Positions 45,839-53,914 of a stretch of 64,000 nucleotides of DNA are shown here, one piece after another. The position numbers and the translations under genes were made by a program. Source of the DNA: Clostridium bowmanii (GTDB lineage Bacteria > Bacillota > Clostridia > Clostridiales > Clostridiaceae); contig NZ_JAHLDL010000008.1 of NCBI RefSeq assembly GCF_018861315.1, forward strand, positions 1-64,000, given 5' to 3'. Each line of letters starts with the position of its first letter. The first letter of the stretch is position 1. Under the pieces are notes generated by a model. It was not told the DNA's origin. It made no database searches and was given only the letters and a program-made list of their open reading frames with translations.

Positions 45839-47680
45839 ATGTGTGGCATTACAGGCTGGGTCAATCTATACGGTAATATTGAACAAGAAGATGGGATTCT
45901 CTTTAAAATGACTGATACCTTAAAAAAAAGAGGTCCTGATGATAGTGGCTTTTACTTTTCAAAGCATGCCATTTTAGGTCATAGACGTTTAGTGGTTGTG
46001 GATCCAAAAGGTGGAGCACAGCCTATGACAAAAAAAATAGGGGATAATACCTATACTATAGTTTATAATGGCGAGCTATATAATACTGAAGATGTAAGAA
46101 AAACATTAAAAGAAAATGGCTTTACTTTTTCCTCGTACTCTGATACTGAAGTGCTATTAGTAGCTTATATCTTTTGGGGCGCGGAATGTGTTAAGCATAT
46201 AAATGGCATTTATGCCTTTGGAGTTTGGAATGAAAAAGAGCAAAAATTATTTTTAGCAAGGGATCCCTTAGGAGTTAAACCTCTATTTTATACGATCAAA
46301 GATAATTCCTTGATTTTCGGTTCAGAAATAAAGACACTTTTAGCTCATCCAATGGTAGAACCAATTCTTGATAAACAAGGCCTAACTGAACTTTTTGGCT
46401 TTGGACCTGCCAGACCTCTTGGTAGTGGTATCTTTAAAAACATTAGTGAATTACCTCCTGCTTTTAGCTTAAGTTATAGTAAAAATGGACTTCAGACAAA
46501 AGAATATTGGAAACTTACTGCTAAAACACATGATGAAAATTTATCTACAACTTCCCAGCATCTTCGTTCTCTTCTAGTAGATTCAATTGAAAGACAGTTA
46601 GTTGCCGATGTCCCCGTGTGTACTTTTTTATCCGGCGGCCTTGACTCAAGTATAATTTCTGCTGTAGCTTCTTCTTACTTCAAAAGAAATAATTTGAGTA
46701 CCTTAAATACTTATTTTATAGATTATATTGATAACAAAAAATTTTTTAAGCCTACTGAATTTCAACCAAATTCAGATGCGGACTGGATTAATAAAATGGT
46801 AGACTATATTGGGTCAGATCATCATAATATACTAATTGATACACCTGAGCTTACCTCTGCACTTAGATCTGCAGTTCTTGCAAATGATCTTCCAGGTATG
46901 GCTGACGTAGATTCCTCATTATTCCTCTTTTGCAATCAGGTAAGAAAAAATGCCACTGTGGCCCTATCAGGCGAATGCGCTGATGAGCTTTTTGGTGGAT
47001 ACCCCTGGTTTACACGCGAGGAAGATATAAATGCTACTACCTTTCCTTGGTCAAAATCAGTAAGTGATAGAAAAAGTATACTATCCCATGATCTTCAAAG
47101 TCTTCCACTGGAGGCATATGTTCAAGAAAAATATGATGAAAGTCTTCGGCAGGTTCCTAGTCTATCTGGGGAAAGTCAAAGAGAGAATAGAATGAGAGAA
47201 TTATTCTATCTTAATATAAAATGGTTTATGATAACCTTACTTACGAGAAAAGATAGAATGAGTATGTCTAATAGTTTAGAAGTACGAGTTCCTTTTGCAG
47301 ACTACAGACTTGTAGAATATGCCTACAATATCCCTATGGATATGAAATATTATAAAGGCCGGGAAAAAGGATTATTAAGAGAATCTCTTACAGGTTTACT
47401 GCCAGACGATGTGCTTTGGAGGAAAAAGAGTCCTTATCCAAAGACCCACAACCCAAATTATACAATTGCGGTCCAAAAGTGGATGAACAGCATACTACAG
47501 GATAAATCTTCACCAATATTACAAATTATAAACAAGGAAAAAGTTCAGGAAATAGTTGATTCAGGCGGACTCGCCTATGGTAAGCCTTGGTTTGGTCAAC
47601 TTATGGCAGGTCCTCAACTTATTGCTTATTTAATCCAAGTGGATACTTGGCTTAGGGAGTATAAGGTAATTATTGAATAA
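45839..47680 (+). CDS. asnB: Asparagine synthetase, glutamine-hydrolysing
   Basis: The protein has 613 residues from ATG 45839 (GGAG 8 nt upstream), giving the required MCGITGWVN with nucleophile Cys2. An open extension from 45818 would bury this cysteine and is rejected. The glutaminase domain (1-220) includes RGPDDSG and YNGELYN. The synthetase domain has the PP-loop SGGLDSS (about residue 263) and the GECADELFGGYPW block. It makes asparagine from aspartate, ATP and glutamine. In spore-formers asnB-type genes are often sporulation-linked, which is inference here. Its C-terminal region has a decayed copy at 53711. Confidence 0.95.
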   Translation: MCGITGWVNLYGNIEQEDGILFKMTDTLKKRGPDDSGFYFSKHAILGHRRLVVVDPKGGAQPMTKKIGDNTYTIVYNGELYNTEDVRKTLKENGFTFSSYSDTEVLLVAYIFWGAECVKHINGIYAFGVWNEKEQKLFLARDPLGVKPLFYTIKDNSLIFGSEIKTLLAHPMVEPILDKQGLTELFGFGPARPLGSGIFKNISELPPAFSLSYSKNGLQTKEYWKLTAKTHDENLSTTSQHLRSLLVDSIERQLVADVPVCTFLSGGLDSSIISAVASSYFKRNNLSTLNTYFIDYIDNKKFFKPTEFQPNSDADWINKMVDYIGSDHHNILIDTPELTSALRSAVLANDLPGMADVDSSLFLFCNQVRKNATVALSGECADELFGGYPWFTREEDINATTFPWSKSVSDRKSILSHDLQSLPLEAYVQEKYDESLRQVPSLSGESQRENRMRELFYLNIKWFMITLLTRKDRMSMSNSLEVRVPFADYRLVEYAYNIPMDMKYYKGREKGLLRESLTGLLPDDVLWRKKSPYPKTHNPNYTIAVQKWMNSILQDKSSPILQIINKEKVQEIVDSGGLAYGKPWFGQLMAGPQLIAYLIQVDTWLREYKVIIE

Positions 47681-47696
47681 TAAAGAGGAAATCTAA

Positions 47697-47740
47697 AAAA
47701 ATGCTTTCCTAGGATAACACCCTAAGAGAGCATTTTTTTG
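47697..47740 (+). terminator. Terminator after asnB
   Basis: AAAAATGCTTTC and AGAGCATTTTTTT form an imperfect stem with an inner CTAGG/CCTAAG part, ending in seven T. Confidence 0.75.
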
Positions 47741-47766
47741 TTAATAGCCAAAACTAGTCCAATTCC

Positions 47767-47868
47767 TCACCTTGCTAAAATCATATTAATGCAATATAAA
47801 ACAAATAAAAACATTAATACATAGCCTATCTCTGTAATTACTCCGCCTATAATATTTTCGCTTGTCAT
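47767..47868 (-). CDS. 33-aa single-helix membrane protein
   Basis: On the minus strand ATG (47868) opens MTSENIIGGVITEIGYVL followed by MFLFVLYCINMILAR and a TGA at 47767. The hydrophobic stretch (about residues 15-31) is a convincing single membrane helix. AGGG lies 8 nt upstream. No known family is recognised. The next 240 bp to 48131 show no further gene. Confidence 0.5.
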   Translation of the reverse strand: MTSENIIGGVITEIGYVLMFLFVLYCINMILAR

Positions 47869-48131
47869 AATATTTACCCTCCAATTATAGATTTCTCTAC
47901 ATCATTACTTTTATCTACATTGGTGATAATAGGTACTTAAAATTGTAAAAAGACTAAATAACTTGTTGACTTCTAATTACTTTATTTTTCTTCAATAAAA
48001 TATGAATTTTGATGTTCATTCTCATTGTTATCTCCATAGTCTATACTTTCTTCATTAAATATATAGAAAAACGATGTTAATTTTACTAAATTATTATGTA
48101 ATTAATAGTTAAGGTATGAAATCCTTTATAT

Positions 48132-48515
48132 TTAATGCATACTTTTTTCATGCACCCTTTGGTTTACTATGTCTAAAAATTCCTCTGGCTCCATTCCAAT
48201 TTTTAAAACTTCGTCTATTCCTAAGTCAACGAATTTTATTATGTTGTTTTTAAAACTTTGACTTTTCCAAGATATAGCTTCTTTAACCACAAAAGTTCCC
48301 TTTCCTTGATAAGCTTTTAAATCTCCTCCATGTTCCAAGTCATTATATGCAGTACTCACAGTATTTCTGCTTACTTTTAGCATCTCAGATAATTCTCTCT
48401 CTGTAGGTAATTTTGTTCCAACTCTGAGAGTTCCTCTTTTTATTTCACCTATAATCTGTTGTTTAATTTGAATGTAAAATGGTACTCCATTTTTTCTATT
48501 TATTTCAATGTTAAT
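48132..48515 (-). CDS. GntR-family regulator (YhcF/YtrA-like) with apparent ATT start
   Basis: A complete small GntR protein of 127 residues can be read: INIEINRKNGVPFYIQIKQ, then GEIKRGTLRVGTKLPTEREL and SEMLKVSRNTVSTAYNDLE (winged helix-turn-helix, about 1-75), then a short C-terminal helical tail. An internal ATG at 48383 would cut off half of the DNA-binding domain. No ATG, GTG or TTG exists in frame upstream before a TGA. ATT at 48515, 6 nt after GGGGGG, is the best start. It is the last gene of the cobalt-transport cluster and may regulate it. The alternative is a start-codon loss. Confidence 0.7.
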   Translation of the reverse strand: MNIEINRKNGVPFYIQIKQQIIGEIKRGTLRVGTKLPTERELSEMLKVSRNTVSTAYNDLEHGGDLKAYQGKGTFVVKEAISWKSQSFKNNIIKFVDLGIDEVLKIGMEPEEFLDIVNQRVHEKSMH

Positions 48516-48565
48516 AAAAATCCCCCCGAAGTATATTAATATAATCCAATCTCACAGTATAAGAT

Positions 48566-48898
48566 TTAGGTCGTTTTTTTAGTTTTATTATCCTGATTTT
48601 CTTTTTTAGTTCTCTCTACGAATCTTCCTAGAAAAAAGAAAAGAACACCAACTCCAATACCTGTCTGTAGACAAAAGAGCAAACTCTCAATTTCACCTGG
48701 TAATTCTCCTCCAATCCATGTTTCCATAACAGGGTTAATCCAAGGCTTATACTCAGTACCCGTTATCTCGGAAACTACTTTGCTTCCTGCATCATCAGAG
48801 CCACCGAATTCAGCACCCTTTAACGTGAATAATGGTATAATGGCAATCAATGCAGCAATAACTAATAAAATAATAACTTTTTTTTTCGTCTTTGCCAT
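48566..48898 (-). CDS. cbiN: Cobalt ECF transporter subunit CbiN
   Basis: This 110-residue protein has an N-terminal helix (KKVIILLVIAALIAIIPLFTL), a periplasm-side loop (AEFGGSDDAGSKVVSEITGTEYKPWINP) and a second helix (SLLFCLQTGIGVGVLFFFLGRF). This is the CbiN pattern. CbiN activates cobalt uptake by CbiM. Its start overlaps the cbiM stop (TAATG), indicating coupling. Confidence 0.93.
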   Translation of the reverse strand: MAKTKKKVIILLVIAALIAIIPLFTLKGAEFGGSDDAGSKVVSEITGTEYKPWINPVMETWIGGELPGEIESLLFCLQTGIGVGVLFFFLGRFVERTKKENQDNKTKKTT

Positions 48899-49650
48899 TA
48901 ATTTTCGCCTCCAGTAAGGAATCCAAGAACTGTCAATTCGGATTTTGCATATGTTTCAAGCCCCATAATGATGACAACAGTTAGAATACCTTCGATAATT
49001 GCCAATGGAAGCTGTGTTGGTGCAAATACTGCAAGAAACTTTACTGCAGATGCTGCTATACCACCGTTTGATGACGGATATGCAAGTGCGAGCTCCATGC
49101 TTGTTACGCAATAGGTAAATAAGTCACCTATTGATGCTGCTAGAAAAATACCTACATATTTATTTACTTTTAGCTTTTTGCATAATTTGTATATCGCATA
49201 AGTAATAAGCGGTCCTGCAATAGCCATAGAAAAGGTATTAGCACCTAGAGTTGTCAGTCCGCCATGAGCAAGCAAAATTGACTGGAAAAGCAATACAATG
49301 ATTCCCAGGATGCTGGCTGCCATTGGTCCAAATAAGATTGCGCCAAGTCCGGTACCGGTCATATGTGAGCAACTTCCGGTTACTGACGGAATTTTTAAAG
49401 ATGAAAGTATGAAAATAAATGCACCTGCCATAGCAAGAATAGTGATGGATCTACGGTTGGCAGATAACGTTCTCCTAAGTGATAAATAACCTGCCACTAA
49501 GAATGGAACGCAGATAACCCCCCAGATAATACAGAATTTTAGAGGAAGATATCCTTCCATAATATGCATTGCGTTTGCCACTGGAGTTATGCCGAAAATT
49601 ATTGCAAATGCTATAGCAATAGATATAATTTTCTTTTCGTTTTTATTCAT
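48898..49650 (-). CDS. cbiM: Cobalt ECF transporter substrate-specific subunit CbiM
   Basis: This 250-residue membrane protein has the metal site at the processed N-terminus (MHIMEGYLP, after a leader of about 27 residues resembling a signal sequence). It also has GSCSHMTGTGLGAILFGP and AHGGLTTLGANTFSMAIAGP, which are diagnostic for CbiM/NikM. It forms the cobalt-binding S unit with CbiN. GGAGG precedes the ATG. It is third in the cbiQ-cbiO-cbiM-cbiN order, which differs from the common MNQO order. Confidence 0.95.
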   Translation of the reverse strand: MNKNEKKIISIAIAFAIIFGITPVANAMHIMEGYLPLKFCIIWGVICVPFLVAGYLSLRRTLSANRRSITILAMAGAFIFILSSLKIPSVTGSCSHMTGTGLGAILFGPMAASILGIIVLLFQSILLAHGGLTTLGANTFSMAIAGPLITYAIYKLCKKLKVNKYVGIFLAASIGDLFTYCVTSMELALAYPSSNGGIAASAVKFLAVFAPTQLPLAIIEGILTVVIIMGLETYAKSELTVLGFLTGGEN

Positions 49651-49717
49651 TTTTTCCTCCTTTATTGTTTTTAGTTTAAATTAATCTAATCCAAGTTAAA
49701 ATTTTTATAAAAACTAC

Positions 49718-50545
49718 CTATTTATTAAATATATTCTTTAATTCTTGTGTACTTTTGGGATAAGTTTTAGTATCTTCTATCAAATGCTTTTCTACAAGCA
49801 ATTCATAAACTTCTAGCATAATTGGCTGTTTTAGATTTGCCTGCTTTAAAAGTTGCGTGTTTTGGAAAATCTCTAAAGGTGTTCCATCTGCAATAATTTT
49901 CCCTTGGCAAAATACAAGAACTCGCTCAGCCCATCTGTATGCGAAATCTACATCATGGGTAGAAATCAGCAATGTTTTACCCTCTGAACCAAGCTTTTCC
50001 AAAACTTCTTCTAGCATGGATGCGTTTAGTGGATCCAGCGCTGCCATTGGTTCATCAAAAACAATGATTTTGGATTTCATAGCAATAATGCCTGCAATGG
50101 TTACACGCTTCTTTTCACCGCCACTCAAATAGTGTGGTGGACGGTCCTTAAAATCTGAGATATTCATGTATGCCAGTGCTTCCTCAACTCTTTCCAGTAC
50201 TTCTTCTTTTGGAAGCTTCAAATTCATAGGCCCAAAACCAACTTCTGCCCTAACTGTAGATGCAATTATTTGATTATCCGCATCTTGAAATACTATTCCA
50301 ATATTTTTTCGAAGCTCCTTCAAACTTTTTTTATTGACCACAGTACCTTGGTAAATGATTTCTCCCTGATCTGGTGTAAATACACCATTCATATTCAAGA
50401 AAAACGTAGATTTTCCAGATCCATTGGAACCAATGACAGCGATTTTCTCACCTTCGTAGATATCCACACTTACACCATCCAATGCAGACTTTCCATTTCC
50501 GTAGGCATAGTATAAATCTTCGACTTTTAATATTGGATTTACCAT
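49718..50545 (-). CDS. cbiO: Cobalt ECF transporter ATPase CbiO
   Basis: The protein has 275 residues. Walker A is GSNGSGKST (about 38-46), the Q-loop is GIVFQDADNQI, the signature is LSGGEKKRV (about 140-148) and Walker B is KIIVFDEPMAALDP. It powers the importer with CbiQ as the membrane coupler. GGAGTCATT precedes the ATG. It lies 16 nt after cbiQ. Confidence 0.95.
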   Translation of the reverse strand: MVNPILKVEDLYYAYGNGKSALDGVSVDIYEGEKIAVIGSNGSGKSTFFLNMNGVFTPDQGEIIYQGTVVNKKSLKELRKNIGIVFQDADNQIIASTVRAEVGFGPMNLKLPKEEVLERVEEALAYMNISDFKDRPPHYLSGGEKKRVTIAGIIAMKSKIIVFDEPMAALDPLNASMLEEVLEKLGSEGKTLLISTHDVDFAYRWAERVLVFCQGKIIADGTPLEIFQNTQLLKQANLKQPIMLEVYELLVEKHLIEDTKTYPKSTQELKNIFNK

Positions 50546-50561
50546 AATGACTCCTTTCTTT

Positions 50562-51458
50562 CTATTTTGTAAAGACCCAGAGTAGAATCAGAAAAATGAT
50601 AAAGACCATCACTGTAACAATTTGTATTATCTTTACCTTTTTATCTTCTTCCAAAAATATAAGTTCTCCATCGTAACATCTGGACTCCATAGCATCATAA
50701 TAAGTGTTTGCTTTTTTTAGAGAAATAACTAGCATATTGCTTGCAATGCTTCCAAATGTATAGAAGGAAGTTTTAAAATCACAATAACCCTGACGGGATT
50801 CTGCGGAGTTTTTCATTTTAGTATAGACCTCCATTAAAATGAATATGTAACGGTAAATGAGATTCATCAGCTCTATAATAATTTTTGGTACATGTGCCTT
50901 TCGAAGCACATAAATAATCTCGGAGGAGGGGGTCGACAGTGTAATCATCTGTAGAGCACTGATAGCTGCAAAAACCTTCATAATCAAAAATACAACTTCT
51001 TTAAGCTTTGCCTGAGAAGTAAAAACATAGCAGAAACCAAGATATATGTTGTACTGACCCATGGCCTGCTTGGAAAAATCAATAGCAATTGTAAAAGTCC
51101 CAAGTAGTATAAAGATGATTGGAATCGTCAGTATTGATAAGTATTCATGTACGGGAAGCTCTCCTTTAACAACGGTCACATAAGCCATTGCAATAATGAT
51201 TGCAATAGATACGTAGGGATTGTTCAATAGATTACAAAGAATCAGTATCAGAACTGAAAAAGACACTTTAAAAGTAGCATTCCAGTATCTGATTTTAGAA
51301 TTATAAGCATAAAAATCAATTGAAAATCCTTCACCGTGTTTATGTCCGATTTTATTGTGATGTGTTCCATCCATATTGGTATTCCTATTCTCTTGTTCCC
51401 ATTTGAAGAAAAACACAGCTATCAGAAAAATGGCACATATAATAATAATTTTTACCAT
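50562..51458 (-). CDS. cbiQ: Cobalt ECF transporter membrane subunit CbiQ
   Basis: This 298-residue protein has an N-terminal helix and a His-rich stretch (NMDGTHHNKIGHKHGEGF, about 28-45) that is not common in CbiQ and could bind metal. The T-component domain follows, with about five helices and the coupling motif ESRQGYC...MESRCYDGEL that contacts the ATPases. AAAGGAGATGTGAA precedes the ATG. It is the first gene after the cobalamin riboswitch. Confidence 0.92.
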   Translation of the reverse strand: MVKIIIICAIFLIAVFFFKWEQENRNTNMDGTHHNKIGHKHGEGFSIDFYAYNSKIRYWNATFKVSFSVLILILCNLLNNPYVSIAIIIAMAYVTVVKGELPVHEYLSILTIPIIFILLGTFTIAIDFSKQAMGQYNIYLGFCYVFTSQAKLKEVVFLIMKVFAAISALQMITLSTPSSEIIYVLRKAHVPKIIIELMNLIYRYIFILMEVYTKMKNSAESRQGYCDFKTSFYTFGSIASNMLVISLKKANTYYDAMESRCYDGELIFLEEDKKVKIIQIVTVMVFIIFLILLWVFTK

Positions 51459-51535
51459 TTCACATCTCCTTTGAATTTTTACCCCACGGCAGCATTTTCA
51501 GAAAATTCAGAATTAGAAAGCCTGTGTATAAACCA

Positions 51536-51568
51536 AAAAAAAGCCTTTTAACTTACGCGTTAAAAGGC
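51536..51568 (-). terminator. Expression-platform terminator of the cobalamin riboswitch
   Basis: On the minus strand GCCTTTTAAC and GTTAAAAGGC form a 10-bp stem followed by eight T. It lies between the riboswitch aptamer and cbiQ. Confidence 0.88.
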
Positions 51569-51586
51569 AAAGATTTAAAAATATGT

Positions 51587-51619
51587 TTAACCATATAATA
51601 TCAGTAAACAGATTTCCAT
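51587..51619 (-). CDS. Possible 10-aa leader peptide between riboswitch and terminator
   Basis: On the minus strand GGGAGG is followed after 8 nt by ATG and the short frame MEICLLILYG with a TAA stop. It lies after the cobalamin aptamer and before its terminator. The ribosome site is as strong as those of real genes nearby. Translation here could influence the downstream terminator. It may also be fortuitous. Confidence 0.35.
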   Translation of the reverse strand: MEICLLILYG

Positions 51620-51664
51620 TGTAAAGACCTCCCTATCAATCGTAGAGTTTGCGGTGCATTAATA

Positions 51665-51797
51665 TAGGCAGGTCTTCTGACTTAAGAATCATTATTTAAG
51701 TACGCCTTCCCCATTTACGAGTGACATAATGTACTAAAATTCATCTATTACAGCTACGAGATAGTTCAGGATTTTAACCTGATTCCCTTTTCATTAA
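51665..51797 (-). promoter_or_regulatory. Cobalamin riboswitch upstream of cbiQOMN
   Basis: The minus strand reads GGGAATCAGGTTAAAATCCTGA, split as GGGAATCAGG and AAAATCCTGA, then CTCGTAGCTGTAA, TGTCACTCG, GGGAAGGCG, and AGTCAGAAGACCTGCC. This is the conserved order of the B12 element. The usual GCCACTG is weakened to GTAGCTG. Adenosylcobalamin would promote termination at 51536-51568 and repress cobalt uptake. Confidence 0.88.
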
Positions 51798-51890
51798 TTA
51801 AATTTAATTAAACCTATATTTTATTATTTAATTTTAAATTATTTCAAACATGTGCTTATGGTACAAGTATAATGTTATTCATACAAAAAA

Positions 51891-52883
51891 TCAATGCTTT
51901 AGTTGTCTTTTTTTAATACCGCTAATCAGCTTAAATATTATAATGATAATAGCAACTCCTCCTATAGCTGATAGTATATAGCCCATAATCTCTGAAATTC
52001 CACTAACTGAATAATCCGGCATTAGTGTCTTAAAACTAAAACCCTTTTGCATTCCCTTTGGGATAAAGCCTAGAAATTTACCTTTAGTTACTACGGAATT
52101 AATTTCCTCTGGTCCCCACTCTCCCCATGCTGTACCTGTTGCTAATAGACCAAGTGGAGAAAGACAAACCATCCCTATAAGCAATCCATAAATAGGATTC
52201 ATCTTCACTTTTAAATCTTCATAAATAATTCCTGGTGAAACCTGTTTAACAAATGCATAGACGCCAGCAGTAATAACTCCTTCTAAAAAACCTACAACCA
52301 ACAAATGGGGGATAACCATTGCGGGAATTGATATATTTAATGCATATGGAGAATATAGTGGCATCCCCAGTGCATCCTTAAACAAAATAGGCTGAATTCC
52401 AAATTCGATGGAGGCAAATAGCGCAGCAACATTGAGTGCTAAGTACGATGAAATAAAAATTGCAACATATGTGCCTTTATTAGTTTTGATTCTTTCCTTT
52501 ATTAAACTATATGTATAATATCCAACGAACGGTGCTATAAATGCCATATTAAAGCAATTTGCGCCAAAGGATAATATACCTCCATCACCAAAAATAACTG
52601 CCTGCACTAGCAGTGCAATGGTTACCGATATGCAAGCTGCCCATGGCCCTAAAAAAAGTGCTACCAAGGTCGCTCCTACTGCATGTCCAGTAGTTCCTCC
52701 TGGCAGTGGTATATTAAACATCATGATCATAAATGAAAAAGCTGCTCCTATGCCCATTAAGGGTATCCTCTTTTTTGTTAACTCGTTATTAACTTTTTTT
52801 ACAGCTATTCTCCATATGGGTACCATAACTGCCCCCATAACGGCGCATGTTGTTGGACTTAAATAATTGTCTGGAATGTGCAT
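51891..52883 (-). CDS. NikMN/CbiM-type cobalt or nickel S component with PDGLE-like C-terminus
   Basis: The protein has 330 residues from ATG 52883 (AGGAGGAG upstream); an extension to 52970 is unsupported. It begins MHIPDNYLSPTT with the N-terminal metal-site Met1-His2. It contains GTTGHAVGATLVALFLGPWAA and FGDGGILSFGANCFNMAFIAPF. The C-terminal part (about 265-330) has a loop with TAWGEWGPEE and a final helix, as in fused NikN/PDGLE units. It lies upstream of the riboswitch, separate from cbiQO, and may share CbiQO. Nickel and cobalt cannot be distinguished by eye. Confidence 0.88.
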   Translation of the reverse strand: MHIPDNYLSPTTCAVMGAVMVPIWRIAVKKVNNELTKKRIPLMGIGAAFSFMIMMFNIPLPGGTTGHAVGATLVALFLGPWAACISVTIALLVQAVIFGDGGILSFGANCFNMAFIAPFVGYYTYSLIKERIKTNKGTYVAIFISSYLALNVAALFASIEFGIQPILFKDALGMPLYSPYALNISIPAMVIPHLLVVGFLEGVITAGVYAFVKQVSPGIIYEDLKVKMNPIYGLLIGMVCLSPLGLLATGTAWGEWGPEEINSVVTKGKFLGFIPKGMQKGFSFKTLMPDYSVSGISEIMGYILSAIGGVAIIIIIFKLISGIKKRQLKH

Positions 52884-52905
52884 TTTAACTCCTCCTGTAT
52901 AATTT

Positions 52906-52966
52906 CTAAAAAAAACGAAACCACAAAAATTAATAACTGCTTTGCAGAGATCAACCTTCGTGGTCA
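52906..52966 (-). promoter_or_regulatory. Leader hairpin/attenuator before the NikMN gene
   Basis: On the minus strand ACCACGAA (52957-52964) can pair with TTTGTGGT (52920-52927), enclosing a small CTGCAAAGCAG hairpin. A run of eight T follows (52908-52915), about 25 nt before the start codon. This is a terminator-like stem in a 5' leader. No known riboswitch class was recognised. The rest of the 53000-53230 gap shows only AT-rich DNA. Confidence 0.5.
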
Positions 52967-53242
52967 TCAATAAAATTTATGTATTTATAATTTTTTAAAT
53001 AAGCATATGCTCTCGTAGCATATAAAATTACAATAACATATAATTTTTCATTTGTAAATAATAACTTTGTATTTATACATATCTATATCCTTTTAAGTTA
53101 CTTGAAATTACAATTTCATGATTATTTTATTTCTACTAAAGTTGTAATTTTGTTTAAGCCAAAATAGAATATACATGAATATTATAGTATACTATTGTTT
53201 ATATATAACTAACTATATACTATATTTTTCAGGAGGATTACA

Positions 53243-53662
53243 ATGAAAATAGCTATAATAGATGCACAAGGAGCTGGGCTTGGTCAAGCAGTGATAAAGA
53301 AAATTCGAAAAGAAATTGACCTTAATGTTTATATTATTGCACTTGGTACAAATACGTATGCTACTTCAAATATGATAAACGCAGGTGCAAATATTGGCAT
53401 AAGTGGTGAAAATAAAATTTGCTCATTTTGCAGGACAAATAAAGTTGATAGTATAATTGGACCAATTGGTATGATATGTAGCGGTGGTATAAACGGAGAA
53501 ATCACCCCCATAATTGCCAACTCAATATTTAATATGGATTGTACTAAATATATACTTCCACTACAAAAACATGGCATTTATATTCCAGGCACAAGAAATC
53601 TTCAAATTAAAGATATAATCGAGGAAATCGTACTCCATATAAAAAATAATATAAAGGTATAG
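53243..53662 (+). CDS. DUF3842 family protein
   Basis: The protein has 139 residues. It begins MKIAIIDAQGAGLGQAVIKKI, a Rossmann-like nucleotide-binding opening, and has TNTYATSNMINAGAN and IIGPIGMICSGGINGEITP, typical of this family of clostridial proteins. Members often sit with cobalt/nickel ECF genes, as here. Function is not established. CAGGAGGATTACA precedes the ATG. Confidence 0.85.
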   Translation: MKIAIIDAQGAGLGQAVIKKIRKEIDLNVYIIALGTNTYATSNMINAGANIGISGENKICSFCRTNKVDSIIGPIGMICSGGINGEITPIIANSIFNMDCTKYILPLQKHGIYIPGTRNLQIKDIIEEIVLHIKNNIKV

Positions 53663-53710
53663 TTTTATGAACTTTATCATACGACAAACCGGAACTTATT
53701 TCAAACAAAT

Positions 53711-53806
53711 ATTGAGCCATGCTTTAGCCAAGTTATAGCAAGCCCTAAACTCATTACTTACTTAATTCAGATAGATAACTGTAACTGGCTTAAACCTCAT
53801 ATATGA
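53711..53806 (+). pseudogene. Decayed C-terminal remnant of an asparagine synthetase
   Basis: The frame IEPCFSQVIASPKLITYLIQ then IDNCNWLKPHI-stop aligns with the asnB C-terminus at 47580-47670 (KPWFGQLMAGPQLIAYLIQ then VDTWLREY). No start codon or upstream continuation is visible. It is a relic between the DUF3842 gene and the aminotransferase gene. Confidence 0.6.
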
Positions 53807-53914
53807 TACGTGCTATAACAACTTGTATGTAATCGTTTAAAACTATGGTATTATTAAAGATAGAATTAGATTAAAATTTAACCATATGACAAAATAGAAA
53901 AGGGGACTTTTAAA

